Shown: piece after piece, positions 31,419 through 39,376 of the stretch | Layout: each line of letters opens with the position of its first letter | How positions within the stretch are numbered: the stretch's first letter is position 1 | Notes under the pieces: model-generated | What the model was told of the DNA's origin: nothing | Seen by the model: only the letters and a program-made list of their open reading frames with translations | Databases searched by the model: none | Made by a program: the position numbers and the translations under genes | Source: Achromobacter sp. B7 | GTDB taxonomy: Bacteria > Pseudomonadota > Gammaproteobacteria > Burkholderiales > Burkholderiaceae_B | Reading direction: 5' to 3' | Length of the DNA: 64,000 nucleotides | Assembly (NCBI RefSeq): GCF_003600685.1 | Contig: NZ_CP032084.1 | Span: 1 to 64,000 of the forward strand

Positions 31419-33189
31419 GCCCGACAATTCCAAGCCCAACAATCCCGAGCCCGACAATTTCGACGCCGGCATTGCGCTGGCCGACCCGATCGGCATGGAG
31501 GTATTTTGCAACCGCCTGCTGTCCATCACCGAGGACATGAACAATACGCTGGTGCGCGCGTCGTTCTCCACCAACATCAAGGAACGCAAGGACTGCTCGG
31601 TGGCGCTGTTCGACGCCGCCGGGCGGCTGGTGGCGCAGGGCACGCAGATTCCGCTGCACCTGGGCTCGCTGGACGGCGCCATGGGCGCCATCCTGCGCGC
31701 GTATCCGGTGAACGAGATTCGTGAAGGCGACGTGTTCATCTGCAACGATCCTTACCTGGCCGACGGCAGCCACCTGCCCGACATCAACATCGTGACGCCC
31801 GTGTTCTGGGACGGCGTGCTGCGATTTTTCGCCGCCAACATCGCGCACCATTCCGACGTGGGCGGCGCGGTGCCGGGGTCCATCGCGGGCGGCTTGAAGT
31901 CCATCTTCGAAGAAGGCATACGCATCCCCGCCTGCCGCCTCGCCCGGCACGGGCAGACGGACGAAGACCTGCTGCGCCTGATCTGCGCCAACACCCGCGA
32001 CCCCGAAGAACGCGTGCTGGACCTGCGCGTGCAGATGGCCACCAACCGCCGGGGCGCCGCCGCGGTGCAAGGCCTGATCCGCCAGATGGGGCTGGAGGCC
32101 GTGCTGCGTTCCGTGGATGACGTCATCACGTACACGCGCCGTCGCCTGCTCAACCGCATCGCCGAATTGCAGGAAGGCAGCTACACCTTCCGCAGCGATC
32201 TGGACGACGATGGCATGGGCGGCGATCCGGTGCCGATTCAGGTGACGCTGACCGTGCGGCGCGACAAGCTGCATTTCGATTTCGAAGGGTCCGGCAAACA
32301 GGCGCGAGGCGCGATGAACCTGCCGTTCAACGCGTTGCGCGCCTGCGTCTACTACGCCGTAAAGGCGTTGCTGGACCCTGACCTTGCGCCCAACGCGGGC
32401 CTGTTCGACCCCATCACCTTGTCGGCGCCCGTGGGCACCATCACCAACCCCGAGCATCCCGCCGCCGTCGGTGCGCGATCGATTACCGCGCAGAAGGTCG
32501 CGGGCGCGATATTCGGCGCGTTCCGAGGCCTGCTGCCGCCGCAGAAAACCATGGCGTCCAGCAACGATTGCTGCCCGGCCATTGTGTTTTCCGGCCGCTG
32601 GCGCGAGCGCGCCGGCCACTTCGTCTATCTGGAAACGCTGGGCGGCGGCGCGGGTGCGCGCTTTGATACCGATGGCATGGATGCCGTGCACGTGCACATG
32701 ACCAACACGTCGAACCTGCCCGTGGAAGCGCTGGAAAACGAGTACCCGCTGTTGATGGACGAGTACGCGATGATTCCGGATTCGGGTGGCGCGGGCCGCA
32801 CGCGCGGCGGCATGGCAATTGCCAAACAGATACGCGCCGTGGGGCCGGGCATCGTGTTCTCGGCGCGGTCCGACAGCCACACGGTGGGCGTGGCGGCCGG
32901 CGTGGATGGCGGCGGCGACGGACGCCGCGCGCGGCTGGTGCGCAACTTCGGCACGCCGCAAGAGGAAGAACTGTTTTCCAAGACCGCCAATATCGCGCTG
33001 GCGTCCGGCGAAAGCGTGCGCATCGAAACGCCGGGCGGCGGCGGCTACGGGCCGCCCGCCGAACGGCCGCAGGCCCGCATCGAGCAGGACCTGGCCGACG
33101 GCAAGATCACGGCCGACGCAGCGCGCACGGCCTATGGCGCGCGTGGCGCCAAGGCCGTCATCGCCACTAGCCAGCCTACGCCACGTTGA
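31411..33189 (+). CDS. hyuB: Hydantoinase B/oxoprolinase subunit B
   Basis: This partner subunit has 592 residues with DPIGMEVFCNRLLSITEDMNNTLVR, CNDPYLADGSHLPDI and the C-terminal GGGGYGPP. An unusual Asp/Asn/Pro/Lys-rich lead of about 20 residues precedes the conserved part, so a later start near the conserved DPIGMEVF segment is possible; AAGGAGG before 31411 supports the longer form. Its 3' end overlaps the converging GntR gene by 14 bases. Confidence 0.92.
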   Translation: MAKPDNSKPNNPEPDNFDAGIALADPIGMEVFCNRLLSITEDMNNTLVRASFSTNIKERKDCSVALFDAAGRLVAQGTQIPLHLGSLDGAMGAILRAYPVNEIREGDVFICNDPYLADGSHLPDINIVTPVFWDGVLRFFAANIAHHSDVGGAVPGSIAGGLKSIFEEGIRIPACRLARHGQTDEDLLRLICANTRDPEERVLDLRVQMATNRRGAAAVQGLIRQMGLEAVLRSVDDVITYTRRRLLNRIAELQEGSYTFRSDLDDDGMGGDPVPIQVTLTVRRDKLHFDFEGSGKQARGAMNLPFNALRACVYYAVKALLDPDLAPNAGLFDPITLSAPVGTITNPEHPAAVGARSITAQKVAGAIFGAFRGLLPPQKTMASSNDCCPAIVFSGRWRERAGHFVYLETLGGGAGARFDTDGMDAVHVHMTNTSNLPVEALENEYPLLMDEYAMIPDSGGAGRTRGGMAIAKQIRAVGPGIVFSARSDSHTVGVAAGVDGGGDGRRARLVRNFGTPQEEELFSKTANIALASGESVRIETPGGGGYGPPAERPQARIEQDLADGKITADAARTAYGARGAKAVIATSQPTPR

Positions 33190-33979
33190 GCGTCATCGAG
33201 TACTTCATCTTGTCGTGCGGGAAGGTGGTGATGGTGGCCAGCAGCAACAGGCCGCCCTCACCGTAATAGCGGCGGGTAATGACAAAGCCCGCCGTCTTGG
33301 GCTCGACCTTGAGTTGCCTGGCCACCGTTGCATTGATGGGCGTGGCCGAGAACTCCTGGTTGACCTCGGTAATGCGGTCGCCGAAGTGATCTTCGATCAG
33401 CCGCAGCAGCGAGATGCGGGACTTGACCTCGACCTGCACGTTCGAATGTTCGGGATCGGCGTAGATCAGCGTGGTGGCGGCTGCCGTGTCGGCGTCGTCC
33501 AGCGTCTTGATGGAGTTGATATGCAGCCAGGTTTTATCGGCCGCGCAGCCCAGCGCTTCGGCCAGCCGCTTGGGCAGCTTGATGGTGCGCACGTCCTGCA
33601 CCAGCAGCGCAGCGTTGCGGGCGTATTGCAGCAGGTCTGGAAACTGCGAGATGCGCTGCGTGAAGCGGGTGCTGGCGCGGGCGGTCTCAACGCGGGTGCC
33701 CACCCCCGGGCGGCGCGACACCATGCCCGCCACCGTCAACATGCGGATGGCTTCGCGAATCGTGTGGCGGCTGGCGTTGAACTGGTCGCACAGCTCGTGC
33801 TCGGTGGGCAGCAGCGTCATGACGGGGTAGCGGCCGGTGCTGATGTCGTGCGACAGCGCCTGAAAAATGCTCTTGTAGCGGGGGCCGCCGGCATCGCCCC
33901 CGGAGGCGGGCGATTCGGGTTTGCCACGCGCCTGCCGGGCTCCGGCGGGGCCGGCCGCGCGCTCGGAGGATCGGGTCAT
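33176..33979 (-). CDS. GntR-family regulator, HutC/UTRA subfamily
   Basis: This 267-residue regulator has a GntR winged helix (about 35-100, LCDQFNASRHTIREAIRML) and a UTRA ligand domain in the remainder. UTRA domains bind small metabolites, often intermediates of the controlled pathway. It is divergent from module 2, and three copies of one palindrome lie in the gap. ATG 33979 is the first with a family-like sequence; the frame is open further upstream. Confidence 0.92.
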   Translation of the reverse strand: MTRSSERAAGPAGARQARGKPESPASGGDAGGPRYKSIFQALSHDISTGRYPVMTLLPTEHELCDQFNASRHTIREAIRMLTVAGMVSRRPGVGTRVETARASTRFTQRISQFPDLLQYARNAALLVQDVRTIKLPKRLAEALGCAADKTWLHINSIKTLDDADTAAATTLIYADPEHSNVQVEVKSRISLLRLIEDHFGDRITEVNQEFSATPINATVARQLKVEPKTAGFVITRRYYGEGGLLLLATITTFPHDKMKYSMTLNVA

Positions 33980-34010
33980 GGGGGGTGCTCCTTGAATTTT
34001 TATATGGGGT

Positions 34011-34085
34011 TTGTACGGACAATAACCGATTGACAACGATGTCTAGTCGGATTCATTATTTGTCCGGACATTCATGTACGGACAA
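34011..34085. promoter_or_regulatory. Three operator copies between GntR and module 2
   Basis: The sites are TTGTACGGACAA at 34011-34022, TTGTCCGGACAT at 34060-34071 and ATGTACGGACAA at 34074-34085. All fit WTGTMCGGACAW, and the inner TGTCCGGACA is a perfect palindrome. The last two together form a larger dyad around a two-base centre. They flank and overlap the predicted promoter and are the likely binding sites of the adjacent GntR protein. Confidence 0.75.
34030..34059 (+). promoter_or_regulatory. Predicted promoter of catabolic module 2
   Basis: TTGACA at 34030-34035 and CATTAT at 34054-34059 are spaced by 18 bases. Transcription would start near 34066, inside the second operator copy, so bound GntR would block it. 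Confidence 0.6.
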
Positions 34086-34110
34086 AGTGTACCAACAATC
34101 GGGGGTTCTC

Positions 34111-35142
34111 ATGGGCAAGGTACTTGCAGTGATCGCGGCGACGACGGTAGCCGTCGGACTCAGCGCAAACGCAGCAGCGCAGCAGAAGTTGGTGGTGGCC
34201 GGCTACGGCGGCTCGTTCGAAGACATCATGCGCAAGGACATCTTTCCGCCCTTCGCCAAGCAGCACGGTATTGAGCTGGACTACGTGGCCGGCAACTCCA
34301 CCAACACGGTGGCGCGCTTGCAGGCGCAAAAGAGCAACCAGCAGATCGACGTGGCCATCATCGATGACGGCCCCATGTACCAGGCCATCGCGCTGGGCTT
34401 TTGCGAACCCATCAAGGGCCTGCCCACCGACGACATCTACAGCACCGCGCGCTACAAGGACGACAAGGCCGTGGCTATCGGCATCGTGGCCACCGGCATC
34501 ATGTACAACAAGAAGGTCTTCGACGAAAAGAAGTGGGCCGCGCCCACGTCGTGGAAAGACCTGAAGGACCCCAAGTACAAGAAGCAGCTGGTGGTGCCAC
34601 CGCTGAACAATACCTACGGCCTGCACGCGCTGGTGGAATATGCGCGTGAAGGCGGCGGCGGCGAAAAGAAGATCGACGCGGGCTTTACCACCTTCAAGAA
34701 TGAGGTCGGCCCGAACGTGCTGGTGTACGAGCCCTCGCCGGGCAAGATGACGGAACTGTTCTCGTCAGGCCAGGCCGTGATTTCCGTGTGGGGCAGCGGC
34801 CGCGCCAAATCGTTTGCCGACACCGGCTTCCCGGTGGGCTTCGTGTATCCGCAGGAAGGCGCCTATGCGCTGCTGTCCTCGGTATGCCCGGTCGCCAAGC
34901 CGAAGACCAATCCCATGGCGCAGGCGTTTGTGCAGTATCTGGTGACGCCCGAAGTGCAGGAAAAGCTGGCCAACGCTTACGGCTACGGGCCGGTCAACAA
35001 GAAGGCCAAGGTCACCGATGACCCGCGCGTGCCGCTGCCTATCGGCAAGCGCGCCGCCGACCTGATCGTGATCGACTGGGACACGGTGAACCAGAACCGA
35101 GACGATTGGAACAAGCGCTGGACGCGGGAAATCGAGCGCTGA
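34111..35142 (+). CDS. Pot-type ABC transporter periplasmic binding protein (module 2)
   Basis: This 343-residue receptor has a signal peptide (MGKVLAVIAATTVAVGLSANAAAQ) and the mature start QKLVVAGYGGSFEDIMRKDI. It belongs to the PotD-like group of the module 1 receptor but is clearly divergent in sequence. ATG 34111 gives a proper signal peptide, though the ribosome site (GGGGG) is poor; the frame is open upstream through the operator region. It is the first gene of the GntR-controlled operon. Confidence 0.92.
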   Translation: MGKVLAVIAATTVAVGLSANAAAQQKLVVAGYGGSFEDIMRKDIFPPFAKQHGIELDYVAGNSTNTVARLQAQKSNQQIDVAIIDDGPMYQAIALGFCEPIKGLPTDDIYSTARYKDDKAVAIGIVATGIMYNKKVFDEKKWAAPTSWKDLKDPKYKKQLVVPPLNNTYGLHALVEYAREGGGGEKKIDAGFTTFKNEVGPNVLVYEPSPGKMTELFSSGQAVISVWGSGRAKSFADTGFPVGFVYPQEGAYALLSSVCPVAKPKTNPMAQAFVQYLVTPEVQEKLANAYGYGPVNKKAKVTDDPRVPLPIGKRAADLIVIDWDTVNQNRDDWNKRWTREIER

Positions 35143-35167
35143 CACGCATCGCCGATCGTGCAATACG

Positions 35168-35188
35168 GGGCGGCGCGGCGCGTCGCCC
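35168..35188 (+). terminator. GC hairpin after the module 2 receptor gene
   Basis: GGGCGGCGC pairs with GCGTCGCCC (one G-T pair, three-base loop) between the receptor stop and the ATPase start. No T-run follows, so stabilisation or partial attenuation of the upstream mRNA is more likely than full termination. Confidence 0.45.
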
Positions 35189-35200
35189 ACGGGAGCCTTC

Positions 35201-36262
35201 ATGAGTTATCTAGTGCTGAACCGCCTGTGCAAGCGCTATGGCGAAACGACCGCCGTGGAAGAACTGAGCCTGTCCGTCAATCGTGGCGAGTTCATTTCCC
35301 TGCTGGGGCCTTCGGGTTGCGGCAAGACCACCACGCTGCAAATGATCGCGGGCTTTGTCGAACCCACCAGCGGCAGCATTGTGCTGGACGGGCGCGACGT
35401 CAGCCGCGTCCCGGCCAACAAGCGCGGGCTGGGGCTGGTGTTCCAGAACTATGCCCTGTTCCCGCACATGACCGCGTTTGAAAACGTGTCGTTCGGCCTG
35501 GAGATGCAGCGGGTCAAGAAGGAAGAACGCGAAGCGCGCGTGGCCGATGCCTTGAAGCTGGTCGGGCTGGCGCATCTGGCGGACCGGCATCCGGCTCGCA
35601 TGTCGGGCGGGCAGCAGCAGCGCGTCGCCTTGGCGCGCGCGCTGGTGATCCGGCCCAGCGTGCTGCTGCTGGACGAGCCACTGTCGAACCTGGACGCCAA
35701 GCTGCGCGAGGAAATGCAGCTGGAACTGCGCAGCATCCAGCGCACGATCGGCACCACCACCATTCTGGTCACCCACGATCAGTCGGAGGCGCTGGCGCTG
35801 TCGGATCGCATCGTGGTGATGAACCAGGGCCGGGTCGAACAAGTGGCCGAGCCCTTTCAAGCCTACGAAGGGCCGGCCAGCCACTTCGTCGGCGGCTTCC
35901 TGGGCAAGGCGAATGTGTTCACGCCCACGGCCGAACAATACGAAAACGAGACGCGTGCGCGCATCGGCGAAGCGCATATCCCCATGGCCGGCGCACCCGT
36001 GCCGCAAGGCGCGGTGATCGTCCGCCCCGAAAAAATCCTGTTCTCGGAACCTGCCGCCTGTGCGTTGCCCGGACGCATGAAAACGCGCGTATTCCAGGGC
36101 AACCATTGGCTGTGCCAGGTCGACACATCGGTGGGCGAAGTGATGGTGATCCGGCAGAACGACGGCGTGGCCGTGCCCGCCGAGGGCGAGCCCGTGCACT
36201 TGCGCTGGCGCGCGCAGGACATGTGCGAAGTCGCGGCCGCGCCCAAGGGCCTGGCGTCATGA
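35201..36262 (+). CDS. Pot-type ABC transporter ATPase (module 2)
   Basis: This 353-residue ATPase has Walker A GPSGCGKTT, signature [15 protein letters not shown], Walker B LLLDEPLSNLDAKLR and a C-terminal TOBE domain. It aligns end to end with the module 1 ATPase. GGGAGCC lies upstream of the ATG. Its stop overlaps the next permease start by four bases. Confidence 0.93.
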   Translation: MSYLVLNRLCKRYGETTAVEELSLSVNRGEFISLLGPSGCGKTTTLQMIAGFVEPTSGSIVLDGRDVSRVPANKRGLGLVFQNYALFPHMTAFENVSFGLEMQRVKKEEREARVADALKLVGLAHLADRHPARMSGGQQQRVALARALVIRPSVLLLDEPLSNLDAKLREEMQLELRSIQRTIGTTTILVTHDQSEALALSDRIVVMNQGRVEQVAEPFQAYEGPASHFVGGFLGKANVFTPTAEQYENETRARIGEAHIPMAGAPVPQGAVIVRPEKILFSEPAACALPGRMKTRVFQGNHWLCQVDTSVGEVMVIRQNDGVAVPAEGEPVHLRWRAQDMCEVAAAPKGLAS

Positions 36263-37125
36263 GCGCGCGCGCCAACCCATGGATGTTGAGCGCGCCGGCG
36301 CTGGTGGTCTACGCCACGTTCCTGGTGGTGCCGATGGCGCTGGTGTTCCTGATCAGCTTCTTCGATTTCCAGTTCTATGGCGGCATGCAGGTGACCTTCA
36401 CCTGGAAGAACTACGTCGAGATTTTCAGCGACGGCTACTACTACGAAATCTACGCGCGCACCTTCGGCGTGGCGGCGGCCGTGACCGTTGCTTGCCTGGT
36501 GCTGGGCACCGCCGAGGCCTACGTGCTGTCGCGCATGGCCAACCCATGGAAAGGCTTGTTCCTGATGGTGGTGCTGGGCCCTTTGTTGATTTCGGTAGTG
36601 GTGCGCACGCTGGGCTGGGCGCTGCTGTTCGGGTCCACCGGACTAATCAACAAGGCGCTGATGGGCATCGGGCTGATCAGCACGCCCGTGGACCTGATGT
36701 ACAGCAATCTGGGCGTGGGCATCGCGCTGACGCACGTGCTGGTGCCCTTCATGGTGATCTCGGTGTGGGCGTCGTTGCAACGGATCAATCCCGCCACCGA
36801 AGCGGCCGCCCTGTCGTTGGGCGCGTCCCAGTTCACGGTGATCCGGCGCGTGATCGTGCCGCAGGTGATGCCCGGCATTTTGTCGGGCGCGATCATGGTG
36901 TTCGCGATGGCGGCCAGCTCGTTCGCCACGCCGGCCATCATTGGCGGCCGGCGCTTGAAGAACGTGGCCACGGCGGCCTACGACGAATTCCTGAACACAT
37001 TGAACTGGCCGCTGGGCGCGGCGCTGGCCGTGGTGCTGTTGCTGGCCACCGTCGTCGTGCTGTTGTCCGCCAACCGGATCATTGAACGCAAGTACGGTGC
37101 CGTCTTCAACCAGGCAGGGGGCTGA
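36259..37125 (+). CDS. Pot-type ABC permease, PotB class (module 2)
   Basis: This 288-residue permease has about six spans and the EAA loop TEAAALSLGASQFTVIRRVIVP. ATG 36259 overlaps the ATPase stop. The GGRRLKNVATAAYDEFLNTLNWPLGAA segment matches the equivalent part of the module 1 permease nearly word for word, which supports common descent. Confidence 0.92.
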   Translation: MSARANPWMLSAPALVVYATFLVVPMALVFLISFFDFQFYGGMQVTFTWKNYVEIFSDGYYYEIYARTFGVAAAVTVACLVLGTAEAYVLSRMANPWKGLFLMVVLGPLLISVVVRTLGWALLFGSTGLINKALMGIGLISTPVDLMYSNLGVGIALTHVLVPFMVISVWASLQRINPATEAAALSLGASQFTVIRRVIVPQVMPGILSGAIMVFAMAASSFATPAIIGGRRLKNVATAAYDEFLNTLNWPLGAALAVVLLLATVVVLLSANRIIERKYGAVFNQAGG

Positions 37126-37126
37126 C

Positions 37127-37927
37127 ATGCAATTCCGTAACGGCCCCATCGGCCTGGTCTTTCACACGATCTTCATCCTGTTCATCCTGGCGCCCATCGT
37201 CATGGTGTGCGCGGTGGCGTTCACGTCCGAGGGCTTTATTTCTTTGCCCACGGGCGGGCTGTCGTTGCGCTGGTTCCGCGCCATCCTGGACAACCCGCGT
37301 TTTATCGAGGCGTTCTGGTTCAGCCTTGGCCTGGGCACCCTGTCCGCCACGCTGGCCATCGGGCTGGCCGTGCCCACCGCGCTGGCCCTGGCCCGCAACC
37401 GCTTTCGTGGCCGCGAGGCGTTGGTGGCGTTCTTCCTGTCGCCGCTGATGATTCCGCATGTGGTGCTTGGCCTGGCATTCCTGAAGTTCTTCACCACCGT
37501 GGATCTGGCCGGCACCTATGTGGGCCTGGTGGTGGCGCACGTCATCCTGGTGATGCCCTACGCGCTGCGCCTGGTGCTGGCGTCGGCCACCGGTATCGAC
37601 CCCGCGCTGGAGCGCGCCGCGCAATCGCTGGGCGCGTCCAACTGGACGGCATTCCGGCGCGTGGTGCTGCCGCTGCTGCTGCCGGGCGTGGTCAGCGGCT
37701 GGGTCATCGCTTTCATTACCAGCTTTGACGAACTGACCATGTCGATCTTCATCGCCTCGCCGTCCACGACGACGCTGCCGGTGCGCATCTTCCTGCATAT
37801 CGAAGACACCATCGATCCGCTCGTGACCGCCGTGTCGGCCGTGCTGATCTACGTGACGATCATCGCCATTTTCATTCTGGACCGCGTGGTCGGCCTGGAA
37901 AAGCTGTTTGTAGGAAAGGGACGCTAA
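37127..37927 (+). CDS. Pot-type ABC permease, PotC class (module 2)
   Basis: This 266-residue permease has about six spans and the EAA loop ERAAQSLGASNWTAFRRVVLP. It starts one base after the PotB-class stop. Its own stop shares one base with the start of the first flavoprotein (TAATG), so transport and catabolic genes form a single translated unit. Confidence 0.92.
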   Translation: MQFRNGPIGLVFHTIFILFILAPIVMVCAVAFTSEGFISLPTGGLSLRWFRAILDNPRFIEAFWFSLGLGTLSATLAIGLAVPTALALARNRFRGREALVAFFLSPLMIPHVVLGLAFLKFFTTVDLAGTYVGLVVAHVILVMPYALRLVLASATGIDPALERAAQSLGASNWTAFRRVVLPLLLPGVVSGWVIAFITSFDELTMSIFIASPSTTTLPVRIFLHIEDTIDPLVTAVSAVLIYVTIIAIFILDRVVGLEKLFVGKGR

Positions 37928-39084
37928 TGACGGACGAGAAAGAACTGGCGCCCCGCGCGCCCGTGCATCGCGGCATTTATGACGCCGCGGTGATCGGCGG
38001 CGGGCTGGTGGGATCAGCCATCGCCTATGGCTTGCGGCGCGAGCTGGACCATGTGGCCGTGCTGGACGAAGGCGACGTGGCCTACCGCGCGTCGCGCGGC
38101 AACTTCGGGCTGGTGTGGGTGCAAAGCAAGGGCATGGGCCTGCCGCGCTACGGCGTGTGGACGATGACGTCCGCGTCCGGCTGGCCGCGTCTGGCCGCGC
38201 AACTGCTGGATGAAACCGGCGTGGACGTGCACCTGGAACAGCGCGGTGGGCTGCATGCGCTGCTAAGCGACGAAGAGGTGGAAGCGCGCGGCACGTTCAT
38301 GAAGACCTTGCTGGCGCAGCCGGGCATGGCGCAATACGACTGGAAGCTGCTGGACCGCGCCGAAGTGGCCGACCTGGTGCCGGGCATCGGCCCCGATGTG
38401 CGCGGCGCGACGTGGACGCCGGTCGATGGCATTGCCAACCCGCTCAAGCTGCTGCGCGCCTTGCATGCGAGTTTTGCACAGCGGGTTGTGGATTACCTGC
38501 CGCGCCGTCCGGCGCAAAGCATCAAGCAGCGCGACGGCGTGTTTGAGATCGCGACGCCCTCGGGCACGGTGCGCGCGCGCAAGGTGGTGCTGGCATCGGG
38601 CTTGTCCAACAAGGACCTGGGTGCGCAGGTGGGTCTGGATGTGCCGGTGCGCCCGCAACGCGGCCAGATCGTGGTGCTGGAACGCACGCGCCGCCTGTTG
38701 GAAACACCGTTGTCCACCTTGCGCCAAACCGATGAAGGCACGTGGCTGATCGGCGATTCGCAGGAAGAAGCCGGCTATGTGGATAACCTGGTGGGGCTGC
38801 CGATCCTGGGCACGCTGGCCGACCGCGCCGTACGCACGCTGCCTGCATTGCGCGACGTGCGCGTGGTGCGTAGCTGGGCGGCGCTGCGCGTGATGTCCAA
38901 GGACGGCTTTCCGATCTATCAGCAATCCGAAACGTGCCCGGGCGCCTTTGTCGCGACCTGTCATAGCGGCGTGACGCTGGCCGCCGCGCACGCCCTCAAT
39001 CTGGCGCCCATGATCGTGGCCGGCAAGCTTGCCGACGACATGGCGCCCTTCTCGACCCGGAGGTTTCATGTTCAAGAGGCTTGA
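37927..39084 (+). CDS. FAD-dependent DAO-family oxidoreductase, first copy (module 2)
   Basis: This 385-residue flavoprotein has AAVIGGGLVGSAIAYGLRREL near residue 20 and the closing CHSGVTLAAAHALNLAPMI. It belongs to the glycine/D-amino-acid oxidase superfamily and is a candidate catalytic subunit of the Fe-S dehydrogenase encoded behind it. Its end overlaps the small Fe-S gene by 17 bases. A second, different DAO protein lies at 40820, so this module has two where module 1 has one. Confidence 0.88.
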   Translation: MTDEKELAPRAPVHRGIYDAAVIGGGLVGSAIAYGLRRELDHVAVLDEGDVAYRASRGNFGLVWVQSKGMGLPRYGVWTMTSASGWPRLAAQLLDETGVDVHLEQRGGLHALLSDEEVEARGTFMKTLLAQPGMAQYDWKLLDRAEVADLVPGIGPDVRGATWTPVDGIANPLKLLRALHASFAQRVVDYLPRRPAQSIKQRDGVFEIATPSGTVRARKVVLASGLSNKDLGAQVGLDVPVRPQRGQIVVLERTRRLLETPLSTLRQTDEGTWLIGDSQEEAGYVDNLVGLPILGTLADRAVRTLPALRDVRVVRSWAALRVMSKDGFPIYQQSETCPGAFVATCHSGVTLAAAHALNLAPMIVAGKLADDMAPFSTRRFHVQEA

Positions 39085-39376
39085 TGAGGCGCAGCGCCAG
39101 GCGCAAGGCGCGCCCGTGCGCGTGACGGTCAACGGGGCCGAGCTGCAATGCCGCCAGGGCGACAGCGTGGCGGCCGCCTTGTTCGCGGGCGGTGTGTCGG
39201 CCTGTCGCGACACCGCCGTGAACGAAGTGCCGCGCGGGCCCTATTGCATGATGGGCGTGTGCTACGACTGCCTGGTCACCATTGACGGCCAGGCGAACCA
39301 GCAGGGCTGCATGACGGCCGTGCGCGAAGGCATGAAGATCGAGCGCCAGCTGGGCGCGCGCAAGGTGCAGGCATGA
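39068..39376 (+). CDS. Small 2Fe-2S subunit of heteromeric dehydrogenase (module 2, HcnA-like)
   Basis: This 102-residue ferredoxin-type subunit has its ligands at Cys60, Cys65, Cys68 and Cys81 (PYCMMGVCYDCLV then GCMTA). Compared with the module 1 homologue it keeps the same cysteine spacing. GGAGG lies just before ATG 39068, inside the end of the preceding gene. It overlaps the large subunit by four bases. Confidence 0.88.
   Translation: MFKRLDEAQRQAQGAPVRVTVNGAELQCRQGDSVAAALFAGGVSACRDTAVNEVPRGPYCMMGVCYDCLVTIDGQANQQGCMTAVREGMKIERQLGARKVQA

Noticed and set aside
33176..33189. 14-base overlap of hyuB and the GntR gene as a possible frameshift or truncation
   Set aside because: Both proteins have normal C-termini for their families; short tail-to-tail overlaps are common in this dense genome.
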